NCBI GenBank assembly: GCA_013398275.1 | Contig: VZSE01004149.1 | Coordinates: forward strand, 124,001-188,000 | From: Promerops cafer | Taxonomy: Eukaryota > Chordata > Aves > Passeriformes > Nectariniidae | Direction of reading: 5' to 3' | DNA length: 64,000 bases | Made by a program: the position numbers and the translations under genes | Notes under the pieces: generated by a model | The model's database searches: none | The model's input: the letters and a program-made list of their open reading frames with translations, nothing else | Told to the model about the DNA's origin: nothing | In this document: positions 22,065 to 35,054 of the stretch, piece after piece | Numbering within the stretch: the first letter of the stretch is position 1 | How the letters are laid out: each line of letters begins with the position of its first letter

Positions 22065-23355
22065 CTGCAAGAGAAGGGTGCCCTGGGTAAAGTCAATCCA
22101 TTGAGAACTTCTCTCTATACAGCATTCAAAGCCTCTACTGCAGCAGACAGGCTCCTTCAAACACGAAATCTAATTGTCAAAAGGACCCTGACAGACACAG
22201 AAGACAGAAATAATAGATATATGATAGCAACAAATACAAACAACAAATGACCCAGAAGCAAGTTCCATAAATTGAAACAGAAACATAAAACCCAACTAAT
22301 CAAACACAGGAGAGAGTCGACTAATATGACCAGATTGTGACAGGAATTATTTCACTTTTTTCTTTGCCAGTGTGTTACTACAACACATGCATGGCTCTCT
22401 CCTGGGTCAGAGTTAATGTGGGGATCACTTGTCTGTTATGCCCAAAGCAGAAGGAAGCAAGCAGGAAAAGGGTTCTGGGGAAGAAGCACAGTTCCATGTT
22501 TCGTGCCCACGGCCTCAAAGGGCAGCTGGGGCAACAGAAGGCTGGAGCACGGCCTTGGGCTGTATGCCCTCTTCTGTGAACTCCTCTGGCCTCTTTGTTC
22601 TCTGCTCAGACTTGCTCTGACAATCTTTCTCCAAAAAGACTGATTAGTGCTTTGTCTGAAGCAATACATAACACGGACTAAGACTCATCAACAAAGTTAC
22701 AATATCATGTAGTAGATTGCTATGCTAATCTGGTGGCAACATTAATTAAATTACTCTCTTTAATAAAGGAGACACTGATTTTGAAACTCTCATGCCTTGT
22801 AAATCATTACCAAAAAAATCAAAAATTTCCTACTGCCTTTCCAGGAAATAGAATACTAATTTTATGGTTTTTAATTCCAGAAGCATGTTTTCATTTTTAG
22901 GAACAGTAATTAAAAAGTTTCATGGCAGCTTTAGTCAGGCTTGTATCTTGAATTCTAAACCAGTCCTGTCAAAAAATCACTCTCCAAAGTATTACTCTTC
23001 ATAAACTACCTGCTCAAAGAATCTTAATTTTAACTGCAATGTAAAGAGATTTAATCTTTATGAACTAGAATGGTTACTCATTTTTCTTATAAAATTTTCA
23101 TTAAACTCATAAATCTGGACTAGCAATTTCTCAATCAGTGGAGTCAACAAAGGGACTAAACTCAAGCCTTGCATGTGAAAGCCTGAGAGTTCATCTCTTT
23201 GAAGTTCTAGCTTAGGGACTCAAAGATTTCGTTAAGTGGTAGAAGAGAATACTGCAATTAGGTACCTCGAGAGTGACTACAATAATCAGAAGCAAGCACT
23301 GAATACACAGTGATGAGAAAGATACCTGCTAATACACAAACTTTGCCACACATAC
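22065..23355 (-). other. PHF21B: PHF21B intron between microexon and PHD exon
   Basis: A 1.3-kb AT-rich intron with donor AAG|GTATGT and acceptor TCTCTTGCAG. No repeats or other coding sequence were recognised. Confidence 0.75.
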
Positions 23356-23378
23356 CTTCCAGAATGGATCCTCATTTG
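23356..23378 (-). CDS. PHF21B: PHF21B 23-nt microexon
   Basis: The minus strand reads CATGCTAG, then CAAATGAGGATCC to TGGAAG, then GTATGTG. With one base from the previous exon it encodes ANEDPFWK, equivalent to ANEDPCWK in mammalian PHF21B just before the finger. It is far too short for ORF prediction and was found by protein continuity. Its length is not a multiple of three, so skipping it alone would frameshift the finger. Skipping it together with the preceding 55-nt exon (78 nt in all) would keep the frame. A TGC lies directly upstream of the acceptor AG. Confidence 0.9.
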
Positions 23379-23987
23379 CTAGCATGTAAAAGAAGGGCAA
23401 AAACAGATCAGTGGAACATACATTGCTGCAGCGGTTGCTAGTTCTCAGCTTTGGGAGTAATTTTCATCAAGGTGTGGCATAGGAGATCAGGACATTGCCA
23501 AAATTAATGCAGGCAGTAAAGAATGTAGCAGCAAGCAGTGGAATTAGCATTTGAGATTTTAAAATGTACATTGTAGGAATCCCATGTCCAAAGGTCTGAT
23601 GCTAAAAGGTCATAGTATTTGAAATTTTCAGAAATTTTCATGCAGAGCTCCTCTCCACATGCCAGTAGTCAAAAAGTCTTCCTAAAGGACCTCAGCATGC
23701 TGGGTGTTGAAAGGCTGGCCCTGAACCAGCAATGCACTTAACGTGGAGTATGAAATGAGTGCCTCCAACTAATTGTTAAACACAGATTTAAATGTTGAGC
23801 TGATTCCCAGACAAAATGGTCAGCTCCTGTGGGAGTGAGCCTGATGGTATCATCAACTCCTTCTCATCAAAGAACTTGCACCCAGAACACCAGTGACCTT
23901 TGGATGAACTGGGTCTGTAGTGATTGTATTCACAACCCAATATGAATGAGAACCAATAGAGCTCACTGGAAAGCAGGCCAAGCCTTC

Positions 23988-23990
<3 letters not shown>

Positions 23991-24029
<39 letters not shown>
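23991..24029. repeat. Poly(A) run, 39 bases
   Basis: A homopolymer of A on the plus strand (poly-U in the PHF21B pre-mRNA). No retrocopy body was recognised upstream of it. Confidence 0.95.
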
Positions 24030-24032
<3 letters not shown>

Positions 24033-24130
24033 TGGAAGTCAACACACTTTGGTCCAAAAATAAAAAAGCCAGAAAAAATTAAGAGTTTTATGGAAACTGC
24101 ACAGTGTGTTGCAATTTTTGCTGCTGGTTT

Positions 24131-24420
24131 CATAGGATCACAGAATATCCTAAGCTGGAAGGGACCCATCAGGATCATTGAGTCCAGCTCCTGGCCTTGC
24201 ACAGACACCCCAACAATCCCACCCTGTGCATCCCTGAGAGCATTGTCCAAACTCTCCTGGAGCTCTGGCAGCCTTGGGGCTGTGACCATTCCCTGGGGAG
24301 CCTGTTCAGTGCCTGACACCCTCTGGGGGAAGAACCTTTCCCTGATATCCAGCCTAATATGCCCCTGGCACAGGTCCAGCTATTTGCTTGGGTTCTTGCA
24401 AGGGGCTGGAGTACACTGTC
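24131..24420 (-). mobile_element. CR1 LINE 3'-end fragment
   Basis: The plus strand opens CATAGGATCACAGAATATCC, then AAGCTGGAAGGGACCCATCA and GGATCATTGAGTCCAGCTCC. It carries on with CTGGGGAGCCTGTTCAGTGC and the GAAGAACCTTTCCCTGAT stretch. This is the reverse complement of a CR1 3' region. The 5' limit of the element is approximate because the last part is diverged. Confidence 0.93.
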
Positions 24421-25317
24421 CCAGTGGAAAACACTTAATGGATAGGCCTTTCTTTGGATTAAAGTGGAGACAACCAAACTGATACTTGTCTCCTGTCCTC
24501 CTTCAGCTCCCTCTCTGATGAGAGTGGGAACATAGCTGTCCCATTGTAATCCCTCATTTCAGGCCCTCCTGGAAGCCCCTCACTCCATTACACGCTGGTT
24601 TTACACACTGATGTGTGCATCCCTGTGAAGATTACACATAAGCATGTCTCACACACATGTAGGAAGAGGAACACGAGAATATAGAAACAGCTTCACCTAA
24701 CTTGGACCACGGGCTGTAAATCCCCATGTCCTCTGCTAACAGCACACAGAGTGCAAGAACAGGGCAAACACTGAGTAAATCCAGAAGCATCCTTCTGATG
24801 CTGCCAGTTTATGGGCTCCCTTAATCCTGAGCTTGCATCTTCATTTTTATGTTTAACAGCCTTTGATAGACTTTTTTCTTCCATCAATTTCTCTACTTTT
24901 CCCAAGAATTGTAGTATACTTTGGCAATGAGTTCCATAAATAATCACAGACTCATAAAATGTGTAGATGTTACTTCAGATCCAAAAATACACACACGGAG
25001 GTCCACCACTGTATGAGACCATGATTACTCAGGGGATATATAAATGTTATTCAGATAAACAGAGGCTTGATAATTGTTGAATCTTTTGTACAAATGATAC
25101 ATGTCAGGGGGCGTGACCTCATTTCAGATAAGACATTTTCATTTAAATCAATCCTGATTAATTAACATTTTGATCAAAATTTACAACACTTGTCCTCTTC
25201 TGTATTTCCAGAAATGACAGTTGTTTCCTGGACATCATGGGGATTTTTTCTAGTTTGTTTGTCTTTTCAGCTCACTTTTGCTACGAAGTTTTAAACTTCT
25301 TAAAACATGTCCACTTC

Positions 25318-25774
25318 TGATACCTCAGGTTTTAGCTTTTATATTTTTCAGATTCTGTACTGCTTTAATGTGTAGTTCTGAGCTTTGTATTAGGGGATGG
25401 TAAGCTCTCTTCACAGAGTAGGTAGACAAGACAATTCCTTCTCTAGCTGGGGACCAAGGACAAGTGATCCAAATCTCAGGCCCAAGACCATAAGCAACGA
25501 TGCACTGAAGAGAGAAAAACCAGAAGGATGGGACTTCATAATCCAAAGCTATAATTGGACAATTAACTCCAATATGCAAATGGACCAGAATGTATAAAAG
25601 TGTGAGACCTCGTGACCGGTCGGCCATTTTGTGACCATTTTGGGTTCATCTTGGGTGTAGCCCTGGCTGGGCTCTTGTACTGCCCAGGGTGTATCCACTG
25701 AGGCCTTCTAATAAATACTTACTCTATTCTTTAACTGTCTAGTCTCTGTTCCAGGTCGCCTTCACAAGGCATCA
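25318..25774 (+). mobile_element. Solo LTR of an endogenous retrovirus (passerine LTR5-like)
   Basis: The element runs from TGATACC to GGCATCA, which are imperfect inverted ends with TG...CA termini. It is flanked by the 4-bp direct repeat CTTC at 25314-25317 and 25775-25778, consistent with a target-site duplication of that length. Inside are a TATAAA box at 25593-25598, the stretch GGTCGGCCATTTTGTGACC, and an AATAAA poly(A) signal at 25710-25715, the expected LTR order for a plus-strand element. The sequence TTGGGTGTAGCCCTGGCTGG resembles a zebra-finch LTR family that I remember as TguLTR5. That name is unverified. There is no internal retroviral sequence, so this is a recombined solo LTR. 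It is antisense in a PHF21B intron. Confidence 0.88.
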
Positions 25775-26507
25775 CTTCCCTCTTCTAGTTGCTGAAGAAT
25801 TAAATTGAAGACAATATTTTTAAAAGAGCACTTTATAAGAGAAGTCCATCCATCTCTGCACTGAAGCTGGAGAACTGCATCACTGCAGAGCCAAGCAATC
25901 TGGGACAGCACCTGCCTGCTGTTCAGCGCTCGCACAGCATCCAGCCAAACAGTGCTGGTGCCAAAAATATCCTTGCAGAGGTGGGGAATTCTGCTATAAA
26001 GGAGTCCATCTCAACATTCTCAGAATATGCAGAACTCTAGCACATGTTCTGGATTCTGGAAAAACCAAAGATACAGGACTCAAAGAGGAATTAATGATGA
26101 AGGAGAGAGGTTGCTGATTTCCAGGAAGCTCTGAGACAGCTGCCACAGTAGGCATCTGTCACTTGCCTACTTCCTTGCTAATAAAATGAGAAACCTATCA
26201 TGAAAGAAAGGTCAGAGATATCAAAACCTAACTTAAACCCACCAGGGGGCTGGAGGCACAATGCGCTAACAATGCCATCCTGTCCTGATTTCTCACATGT
26301 GTTTACATGGGAAAAGCAAGTGCTATGGTAAGACAAACAATAAATTACAATTTTAATTTTGAATATAGAACTAAGCCAGGAATAATGTTCTTTCCAGTGG
26401 GGCTCACATGAGCCTGGCTTCCTGCTAAGAGGCATGTCATCATAGCTGCTTACTGCAATAACCTCTCCTGTCCTCTGAGGCATATGGTAAGTAGGCCACT
26501 TGGGTGC

Positions 26508-26549
26508 GTATCTGGCATGTGAAGATAGGTCTGTATCTGGCATGTGAAG
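26508..26549. repeat. Short direct duplication, 17 bp x2
   Basis: GTATCTGGCATGTGAAG occurs at 26508-26524 and again at 26533-26549. It is intronic. Confidence 0.85.
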
Positions 26550-27628
26550 TTTTGAAGGCAGAGAGCAGCACTGCTGCCTTTCAGTCGGTGCTCCTGTAGT
26601 GCAGGAACCAAGGCAGAGGCAGAAAGGTGAATCTCAAGCACTAAACATGACACTTGACAGGGAGATGAAGCAAACACTGAAAAACTGTCAAAACTTCATG
26701 TCTCAATTATAATTACCCCTGAAAATGCTCCTAATACTGAAATAATATTTAACTTAGAAAAAGGTCTCTCTTCCCTTACCTCTAATGCATCTCAGTAGAA
26801 AATAAGTTATAAAGGCAAAACAAGGGCAAGGACAGAATCAAATTCTTTACTGACTTTGTCTCCTCTTCTGAAATACAAGTTTCTCACTTTCTTCCTTGAA
26901 ATACTACATGGGTCTTGTCTGAAGAATTAATCTATACTCAACATTCTCTGTGTTTCACCTCACATGTCCCAAGTCTTTGTCTTCTCTGTGTTGCACATTT
27001 TTTCCTGCAATGTACTTCTTCCCATGAGCTAATCATCAGCATCCCCAAATGGCTCCTCTGAGTTATTAATTCTCAAGGCATTTACTATTAAGTTTCAGAT
27101 TTGAAGTTCTTATAAATACAAGACTGGAAGGCATCTTGAAGGTCATCAGGTCTAGATTTATGACTCTACCTCTTGGAATCAGAAAAACTGGTTTTCAGCC
27201 CTTGTTATTGAAGCAAAAGTTGTGGGAAATTTCTGGTGCTCAAGGATGGAGAGCAGTTTCTTAAAGCTGGTGGAAAGAGGCAAATTATAAGCCTAAAATA
27301 ATGATTATTTTTCAATATATATTTTTAAGTACTTGGGGTTGGCAATACTACTTTCTTCAATCAATTCTCTCACTGCATGGTGCTTAAAGTGCCAGAGATC
27401 AGATTTTCCACTGATTGCAGAGGCTTTGGGTCCATTTCTACACAACTGCCTTATCCTTCCATTGTTTTTGCAGGAAAACAATCTATTTTCACTCCATATT
27501 AAAAAATACAAGGACATTACATGAAGTAATGCCCTATGGTATCCTAACAGTAAGTCATATGAAAACCTACTAATAAATTTTTAACATGTCATTAGAATAG
27601 TAGTATATTAATTTAAAAATAGGCTTAC

Positions 27629-27683
27629 CTCTCGTTGAAAGGAACAAGGGGTTATTCAAATAATTCGATGCAAGGCGTTTCCG
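27629..27683 (-). CDS. PHF21B: PHF21B 55-nt exon
   Basis: The acceptor CCCTTGTAG and donor GAG|GTAAGC delimit 55 bp encoding RKRLASNYLNNPLFLSTR plus one base. This matches the mammalian RKRLASNYLNNPLFLTAR segment. Together with the following microexon it forms a 78-nt, frame-neutral unit between the basic RQERKRR block and the PHD finger. Confidence 0.94.
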
Positions 27684-30361
27684 CTACAAGGGAAAAGAAA
27701 CCAACCCCCATGTCATTGCAAAGTGCTCTGGTTGTCCCTTACATTTCAGATTATCAATCTCCATGGGTTTACCTCATACCTAGCCAGCTCTCCAAAAGCT
27801 ACTTAGACTGACCACTGACACAGTCAGACAAACAGTTGCATGATTTTCCTTTTTAACAAGTTTTTTGTAGAGCAGTTTATTGTGCATTAGATTTTATTAA
27901 AAGGAGAGAAATACAAATTGTAAATGTTATTGATGGGGTTGCAGGATATGTTGCATGGGCTTGTAAGAGCAAGACTACAGCAAAACTAACCCCAACTAAG
28001 CCCAACAACGTCCATAAGGGAAAACTGTGGCTGTGAGACGACATCTTTATTTGCATATATAGAAATGGTGGTGGATTTCTCACCTGCAGGAAAAACACTG
28101 CTACCTTTGTGGCACCTGCCTACAATTCAGAGGAACATACTGCAAGAAACAACTGAGGGCCTTAGCAAAATATTTCCCTTTCAGGAGGGAATGTGCAGGA
28201 CCTTGAGGAGCTACCAGTGATTTCAATCTGCTGAGATCACCAGACTTGCAAACCTGTCTGAGATGTTTAACTCATCTAACACAGCCCATGGCCAGCCTTG
28301 ACTGACAGCAAAAGCTGTGGTCAGTAGCAAGTCAGGCTTCACTAATAGTCTAGACAACTTCCTCTGAGCCATCCAATACTTGCACAGCAGGACTGGAAAC
28401 AGCACCATTTTCCTCCACTAGATGTTGTTAGATTTTCCTTGGAAGAAAATTAGAGGGGTTTTGCTACTAAATTATTTATTCTGTGGTGAACAAACTATTG
28501 TCTTATAGATGGGTGCCTGCCAGTCTGTTAATGAATTTTGTATAGATGTTTCTTTCTTCAAAAAATAACCAGATCAAAACGTAACCCTTTCCTATGAAAA
28601 AAAAAGGCTACTGAGGGTACAAAAATAAAATGGTATCTCATTTTTTTTTTAAGAACAAAGCTTTGAGAAGAAAAAGCACACCATTCAAGTGAAGACATAA
28701 GACCATGATCAGATTTTTGCAATTGAAGTTAGTATCACCACTACAAATGCTGAGCTCCTGCCATTTTGAGGGGTGTTGGCAAATAAAAAGTCTAATTTAT
28801 ATGCAATTTCAATTTAAACAATCATGAATTAAAGATCATTCAGTAGACCAAATTAAACTGCACCAAAATGCCCGAAATGCCACCAATACCTCAACTCCCT
28901 GATTAGCAAATCAGTCTGAGCAACTAATTGATTAGAGAAAAACCATCTGCCTCCATTTTACTTGAATGACATTCCCCATGGTCAGTACTTAATGACAGCT
29001 CCTAATGAGGACACAGCTGATCAGCCACAGGAGTCTTTCACAGACATTTCTTTCTCCATGCCATCCTTCATTCAAGCATATGCTTTTGAGAATAGATATG
29101 ATGAGAAATAGGAACTAGGGATGCAGCAGACCTAGGCCATTTTCTCTTCCACCTCTGCTCCAAGGTAATAGAGTTTGTCACAAACACCAATCTGGCTACA
29201 GGCACAAAACTCTGCTGCAAGTATTTTAATAATCAGGACAAAAACGTCTAAGGAGCTACAGATTTAATGCTAGCAAGGCTAAAGTTCCTACTGTATTAAA
29301 TACTGCACATATGGACATCAGTATTTGCACTGAAAAAAAGTAGTTGAAGAATTCTCAAGAACTCAAGTGCCCAGAGCTGCTCTGAAGTATAAAAATCTCC
29401 AGTGCTTTCAAAAAAAGAACAATCAAGTGACTCAGCAGCATGACTGCAGCAGTGGGTTTCTTCTTGGCCTCATCTGTTTGCTATCTGCCAACGAAGACAG
29501 AAATCTGAAATACTGGCATACCAGAAATTCTGCATCACTTATGCCTAAATAAAGAACAATCACTCTCTTTAGTCTTAGAGAACTCAGAACACAGAGAAGC
29601 CCTGCCTAAATGGAGAGCTGGCTGCAGCTGAGTTTCATTCCAGTAGAAAGTTCAAAAAACTGTGCTGAAATTTTAAACGTGGAATTTCAATTAGCTGAAT
29701 AAATGCATATATGTTAGTTTAGAAACAAAGAAAAAAAAACATAAAAAGTTAAGCCTATTTATATGCTGCTTTTACACCAAGTTTGCAACCCAATATTACA
29801 CAGGACCAAATTCTGGTACTACTATAAATGCAACAGTGTAACAGACACAGAGATTACCCAGAGCATTTTATTTCTAATAATGCATTATTATATTTATCAT
29901 GCAGACTTCTATACCCCCTGTAGACCACACTGATTCTTAAACCAACACACCCCTTTTATGAATGTCACAAATTAAAAAAGCAAAGATCTCCATTTATTAT
30001 TTGGCATATAAGAAAAGAGAGATAGCAATGCTCATTTGAACATTATGCAGCACTTCTGTTCTCCATTTATGATCTAAAGACACTGCCTTTGTAGATAAAA
30101 GAGTAATTAGGTCCCACATTAATTTAGTCCTTTTGGCATTTATTAAAACTAAGATGAATTCTAGTTTGGAGCAAGTGATGTTGTATGGTGAAAACCTGTT
30201 GCTTAGCCATTGAGATGAGATATTTTCTTTCTTTTCTACATCAGCATCTCTTTACAAGTATCTGTGGTTCTGCATTCATATATATTTTTGTAGCAAGAAA
30301 CATTTAGATCTTTTATTGATATGAAATAGAACTGTGGTAAAAAAAGTGACTGATAAAGTAC
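27684..30361 (-). other. PHF21B: PHF21B intron, nothing else recognised
   Basis: A 2.7-kb AT-rich intron with no recognisable repeat family or coding exon. The small frames in it are chance. Confidence 0.7.
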
Positions 30362-30438
30362 CTCTGTTTCCAAGAGTCCACTGTAGGCTGGGTTTGCTGT
30401 GCTTCTTCTCTTTCTTTCCTGACGCTTGCTCTGGATTT
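30362..30438 (-). CDS. PHF21B: PHF21B exon with the RQERKRR basic block
   Basis: The acceptor GGTTACAG and donor GAG|GTACTT frame 77 bp. Joined to the base carried over, it encodes EIQSKRQERKRRSTANPAYS and then GLLETE. The KRQERKRRSTANPAYSG motif is nearly invariant between PHF21A and PHF21B. It is a likely nuclear-localisation or nucleic-acid-contacting patch (inference from its charge). The donor GTACTT is suboptimal. Confidence 0.96.
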
Positions 30439-33400
30439 CTGTAACCATGGAAAGGAACATGAACTGTGTATTTCTCATTCATCAGGGAAAAATGTAGATA
30501 TAACTTGTTAAGCAACATGATCTTACCCTCAGCCCCTTGAGCTTTGTGTTCCGTTTTAGTTTCTAAAGTATAATTGGGTTGCATCAGCATTGATATTTGC
30601 TGCAGTTCAAGGTTTGACATTAATAAGCTTTTCCTTGTTAGATTCACAGGCATTTTTTATTTTTTCCTTCCTTCAAGGTAGACTTCTGCTGCCCTACAAG
30701 AATTTTATTATGATCCCTTCAGGCACATATTCAGCAAGCATCATCAGAGCGCCTTCAAAGTACTCTCAATGTCTGCTATTAATAGAAGGGAAGCATTTAA
30801 AGCAATTAAGCCTTTAGTTCATATCAGATGAAAGCACAGAGAACCTTCTAAATTCAATTTACATTACTTTTCCTCCATGGAGGCTAGAAAAAGCATAGTT
30901 GAAATGGCACAGCTGGATTCAGTTCTAACCAGGGTGTGATGACTTATCCACCCAGAAGCATACAACTTCATAATCCTGAGCTTGCAAAATGCCATTATGA
31001 GTCATATGTGTGCATATGCATCACTGCAAGCACCAGCACACAGATGGGCTCTTTGGACTGCAGCCCATTTCTCCCTTCCACTAAACTTCCACAACTCCCT
31101 TCCACTGAATGGTGACACCTGTTGAAGATGGCACATGCAGAGGACTGTGTTTAGCAGCCACTAGCCCCGTGCACAGCTCTGTAAACACGGAGCTATGGAG
31201 CAGATTACTCGGACACAGAAATCTGTAGGTTTAATGCTACTTTGATTTGAGCTAGGATTCCATTTACATCATATGGAATTTCTTTTTCCAGCTGTTGACG
31301 TTAGTTCAGAATGCTGAGATTGTTACAAGCATGTCTTTTAGAGCCTATTATGTTGATTAAACCCCAGACACACTTTAGCAAGAAGAGCCACAGCATCCAT
31401 CCCACGACATGAAGTGTGTGCTGTATTCCAGAATATTTCCTATGTAAATACTGTAAGGTAATGTTTAGACTTTGCACTGAGGTACCAGAGGGATCTTGTT
31501 AGTCTAAATGCCCCCATGGGGGTGATACCTCTGTTCTGTCTTGCTCCATCTCAGAAGGAGAGGAACTGGCAGGAGCATGTTCTTCAGCCCAGAGGGCTGA
31601 AAGCACACCCAACAGAAACTCAGGACACCATCTGATTGTGCAGGAGGCCTGGTGTCTTTCCTCAATGTCTGAGCTAAAGGGGTCTATCTCAGCAGAAGAA
31701 AATGGCCTTCAAGGTATTGAGCAAGACCTCCCACCTGTAATCCAACAGTAAGATACAGCTGAGCTTTCAGGGTGTTTATGACACTTGGGAACTGGATCCC
31801 CAGCACTAAGTTCTGTTTTTCAGCACCCTTTTCAACAAGTGTTGATCATTCCCATATACCATTTTAAGCATTGCTACAGTACAGGGTGTCAGCATTTTTG
31901 GTCATGCCTTGGATCTGTTACTCTCTGCCCTTCTTGGTCACAAGTTAAAGAGAAAATTTCTTTGGTACATGCTCTCTTCAAGGCAACAGAAAATATCTGG
32001 TGGGGTCTGAATCACGCATATGGCAGATACCTGGAATGCAGCTTTGGAAGAGGCATTGCTATGGTGCAGAGATAAGAGCTGGCTGGGAGGAAAAGTAATA
32101 GCAGTGGGAATAGATGGAAATGAAGAGAGAGAGACTAATGAACGGAAACATCTCGAGATATACAACACCCTACGCAGCCATCAGGGAGGGAGAGCCTTTT
32201 CTTCATGGAAATAAAAATACCATGCATCCATGTACACGTAGAGTGGTTCTGTCAATACTTACACGTAGACAGAGCAAAAGCATACACTGGTGTCCTATCT
32301 TTTGTTACTTGTTACTTCTGCTAAAAAAGTATTGTGGCACTTTTCAGAACAGGTTGCAATAAAGTTAAATTAAATTTGTTTCAAATGATGAAATCATAAA
32401 TATTTCAGTAATCTAGATGGACCAAGATATGCATTCTTAAAATGACCTGAACTAAAGGTCCTTCTTTTAAAGTTTTACTGTCTACCTTTTCTTTTCTACA
32501 AAACTGTAATGCTAGAAGGTGTTCTAATAGCATAGAGATAGAGATTCAATATGTTACAACCATGCACTGCATCACAGAATTGAGCTATCTTATTCCTTAG
32601 CTTATCAATTAAAACAAAATAGAAACCAAACAGGAAAAATTAAACTGTGATACATTTGACAAAGATGAATCACTCTGAAGACAGCTTTATGTTGGAGGCC
32701 AAACTCCAATGAGCTGCTGCCTTCACCAATAAACACTCTGGATGGTCATCTATGAGGCCTGTGATGGCAATTTATCTTCAGGGAAAGCTGTACCTTGCAG
32801 ACTGTCAGTCAGTGGAAGCAGCTGTGTTCATTTACTGGTAAAGATGCCTCACGCTCAGGCTCTGCAGAACAGAGCTCTGTTCCCAGGCAGGGAATGCTCG
32901 TGTGGAGGTTAGGTGAAAAGGCTTCTGGGTGGATAGAGAAATACACATAGAAGTGGATCACAGCCCTTCCCCAGAAAATTAATGAATAAAATTAAGAAAA
33001 ACAGTAACACTGTGAATTAAAGGTACCAAATGAATAAGCTTTTAATGATCCAATCTTGACAGAGTTAAATTCCAAAAATGTGAAATTGAGAAATAATTAG
33101 AAGTTTTAAAATAAACTGAACTGTGTAGTGACCACTGCTTCCTGATAAATAGCAATGACTGGTAACTGTAAACATGACACAGGAAAATAATAACCTTTAG
33201 CATGTGACAGCTATAAGGACATTTTTGACAGTTGTAATCACCAATTCTGATGAACAAATACCCTTTCCATAGTAAATAGCTCTTGGTTGGAACCATTTAT
33301 TTAATGATGGTAGGAATATAAAAAGTGGATTTGCCTTCAAGAATTGATTCTGCATGGTGAGTGTTGTAGCAGTTTGGTTTAAAATGTGCATCTCCACACT

Positions 33401-33965
33401 TGGTGTAGAACAGAGTAGAGCACTGCTTGGCATTTTGAACATAAGCAATAAATCCACACAAACAATTTATTAGTGCCAATAAAATCAAAGGTTATAGAAT
33501 TATTCAAAATTAAGTCCTCTCTGTTGTAAGCATAATTTGTACTTCCGCATAACTTCAAATGTTGTCCTGTTTTCTTTAGACAAAGAAAACAAGAACCAGT
33601 CATCGTTTGCACTTTTTGGATTATAAATCTTCTCCCTAAATTGTTGTAGCTTTTTGATTTCCATTTCAATCCATTACCATTAAGGGATTAAAAATTACGA
33701 AGGCTTAAAATTTCTTTAAACTGCTTTCAAATTCTCAGTCACTGGGACATTAAATGATTTTTTAAAATGCAGATTTAAAGAGGAAAAACACTGAAAAATG
33801 GCAACAAGACCCACAGGAAACCTGCTGCATATACTGAGGAGACATTACAATTCAGATGTATTTTCTCACTAATTCACAACTTGTCTTTAAACCAAAGAAC
33901 TGGAAATGTTAGTAAAAAGAAATCAAGCTAAAAATGGTAGACACCTTGAGATAGTGAGATAGCTA

Positions 33966-34010
33966 AGCACACTCCTAAGTCTAAAGCACACTCCTAAGTC
34001 TAAAGCACAC
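33966..34010. repeat. Tandem repeat, 19-bp unit x2.4
   Basis: The unit AGCACACTCCTAAGTCTAA occurs twice, followed by the first 7 bases of a third copy. It is intronic in PHF21B. Confidence 0.92.
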
Positions 34011-35054
34011 AAAACTTAAACTCAGTGCACTGGAAATTCCTAAGTATTTTGCTTACTATGGTCCATGGGATGGGTGGTAAATATCAACTGCCATTAACAC
34101 TTTTTGTGATCAAGAATCACTGTCAGCTGACACAGATACCAGCTGTCTCTCCTTTTACTGGTGGAATCCCACCGATTTGTTGCAGCCGAGCTTGTAACTA
34201 AAACCATCAGGGTGCAGATCTTTTCTTAGAAATATCTGCATCATCTCTGTCCATAAGAACTATTCTGCCACCCCAACTTGTCTCACACCACTGGCAAATT
34301 TGCTGAACAAACTCTTTTTTCCCCTTCCCATCCATAATTTCAGGAAAACAAAGCTGAGGCAAAGAAAGATACAAATCTGCTAACTTATGCAAGCTGTTTT
34401 TGGAAGGTTGGAGAATGAAATGGAAAACTGTGTGATGCTGCATTTAGCTTATGTGCAATATTTGTTTGAAGTCACATTCAGGAGCCTGAGAAGATATGCT
34501 AGAGGCTCTCAGGCAAACACAGGATTCAATGGAAAGTTTATTAAGTTTTTGGCTAAATGGGGAAAATGGAGGGAAGGAATTCTTTATGAGAGGTAGTTTT
34601 AAGTAAGTAAAATCTTATGAAACAAATGTCAGATTTTCACCACTATTTTACACATTATTCTGTGGAACTCTAAACATGAGAGACAATCAACTCAAAAACT
34701 GGAAGTCCATCTCACATGGGAGAGAGCAGAGGGCACTTGCTGCATATCTGGGCAAACATCTTTGAACCTCACAGATCCATCAACCAGATTAGTGGTGGTC
34801 AGAGCCTTTGCAGGATTTTTGTTTCATGGTTTCCTCCAGCTGTTAACATCTTTTAAAGGACCATGATGAACTGAGTGAGTCCAAATACCAGAGTGGCTGA
34901 AGGGCCAGTCCTCCTGCCCCTTGAGCTGTGCCATGGGCTGGGAGGCAGAGCTAAGTAAGGTCACCCATTATTGTGAGACTGAAAGGCACAACTGTGCAAA
35001 GGTAACATTTCATCTGATTTTTTCATTTTCATTTTTTTCAGTTTTCATGTCCTT

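Larger units (their letters stand above)
23379..27628 (-). other. PHF21B: PHF21B intron with poly(A), CR1 and solo LTR
   Basis: This 4.25-kb intron holds a 39-base A run at 23991-24029, a CR1 fragment at 24131-24420 and a solo LTR at 25318-25774. The rest shows no gene. Sequence near 27110-27170 vaguely resembles a CR1 tail, but too weakly to call. Confidence 0.75.

Noticed and set aside
21858..22250. 130-codon plus-strand frame over the PHD exon
   Set aside because: It is the antisense shadow of the PHF21B finger exon.
27110..27170. Possible CR1 tail (AAGACTGGAAGGCATCTTGA)
   Set aside because: The similarity covers only about 30 bases and lacks the ATTCTATG-type end, so chance cannot be excluded.
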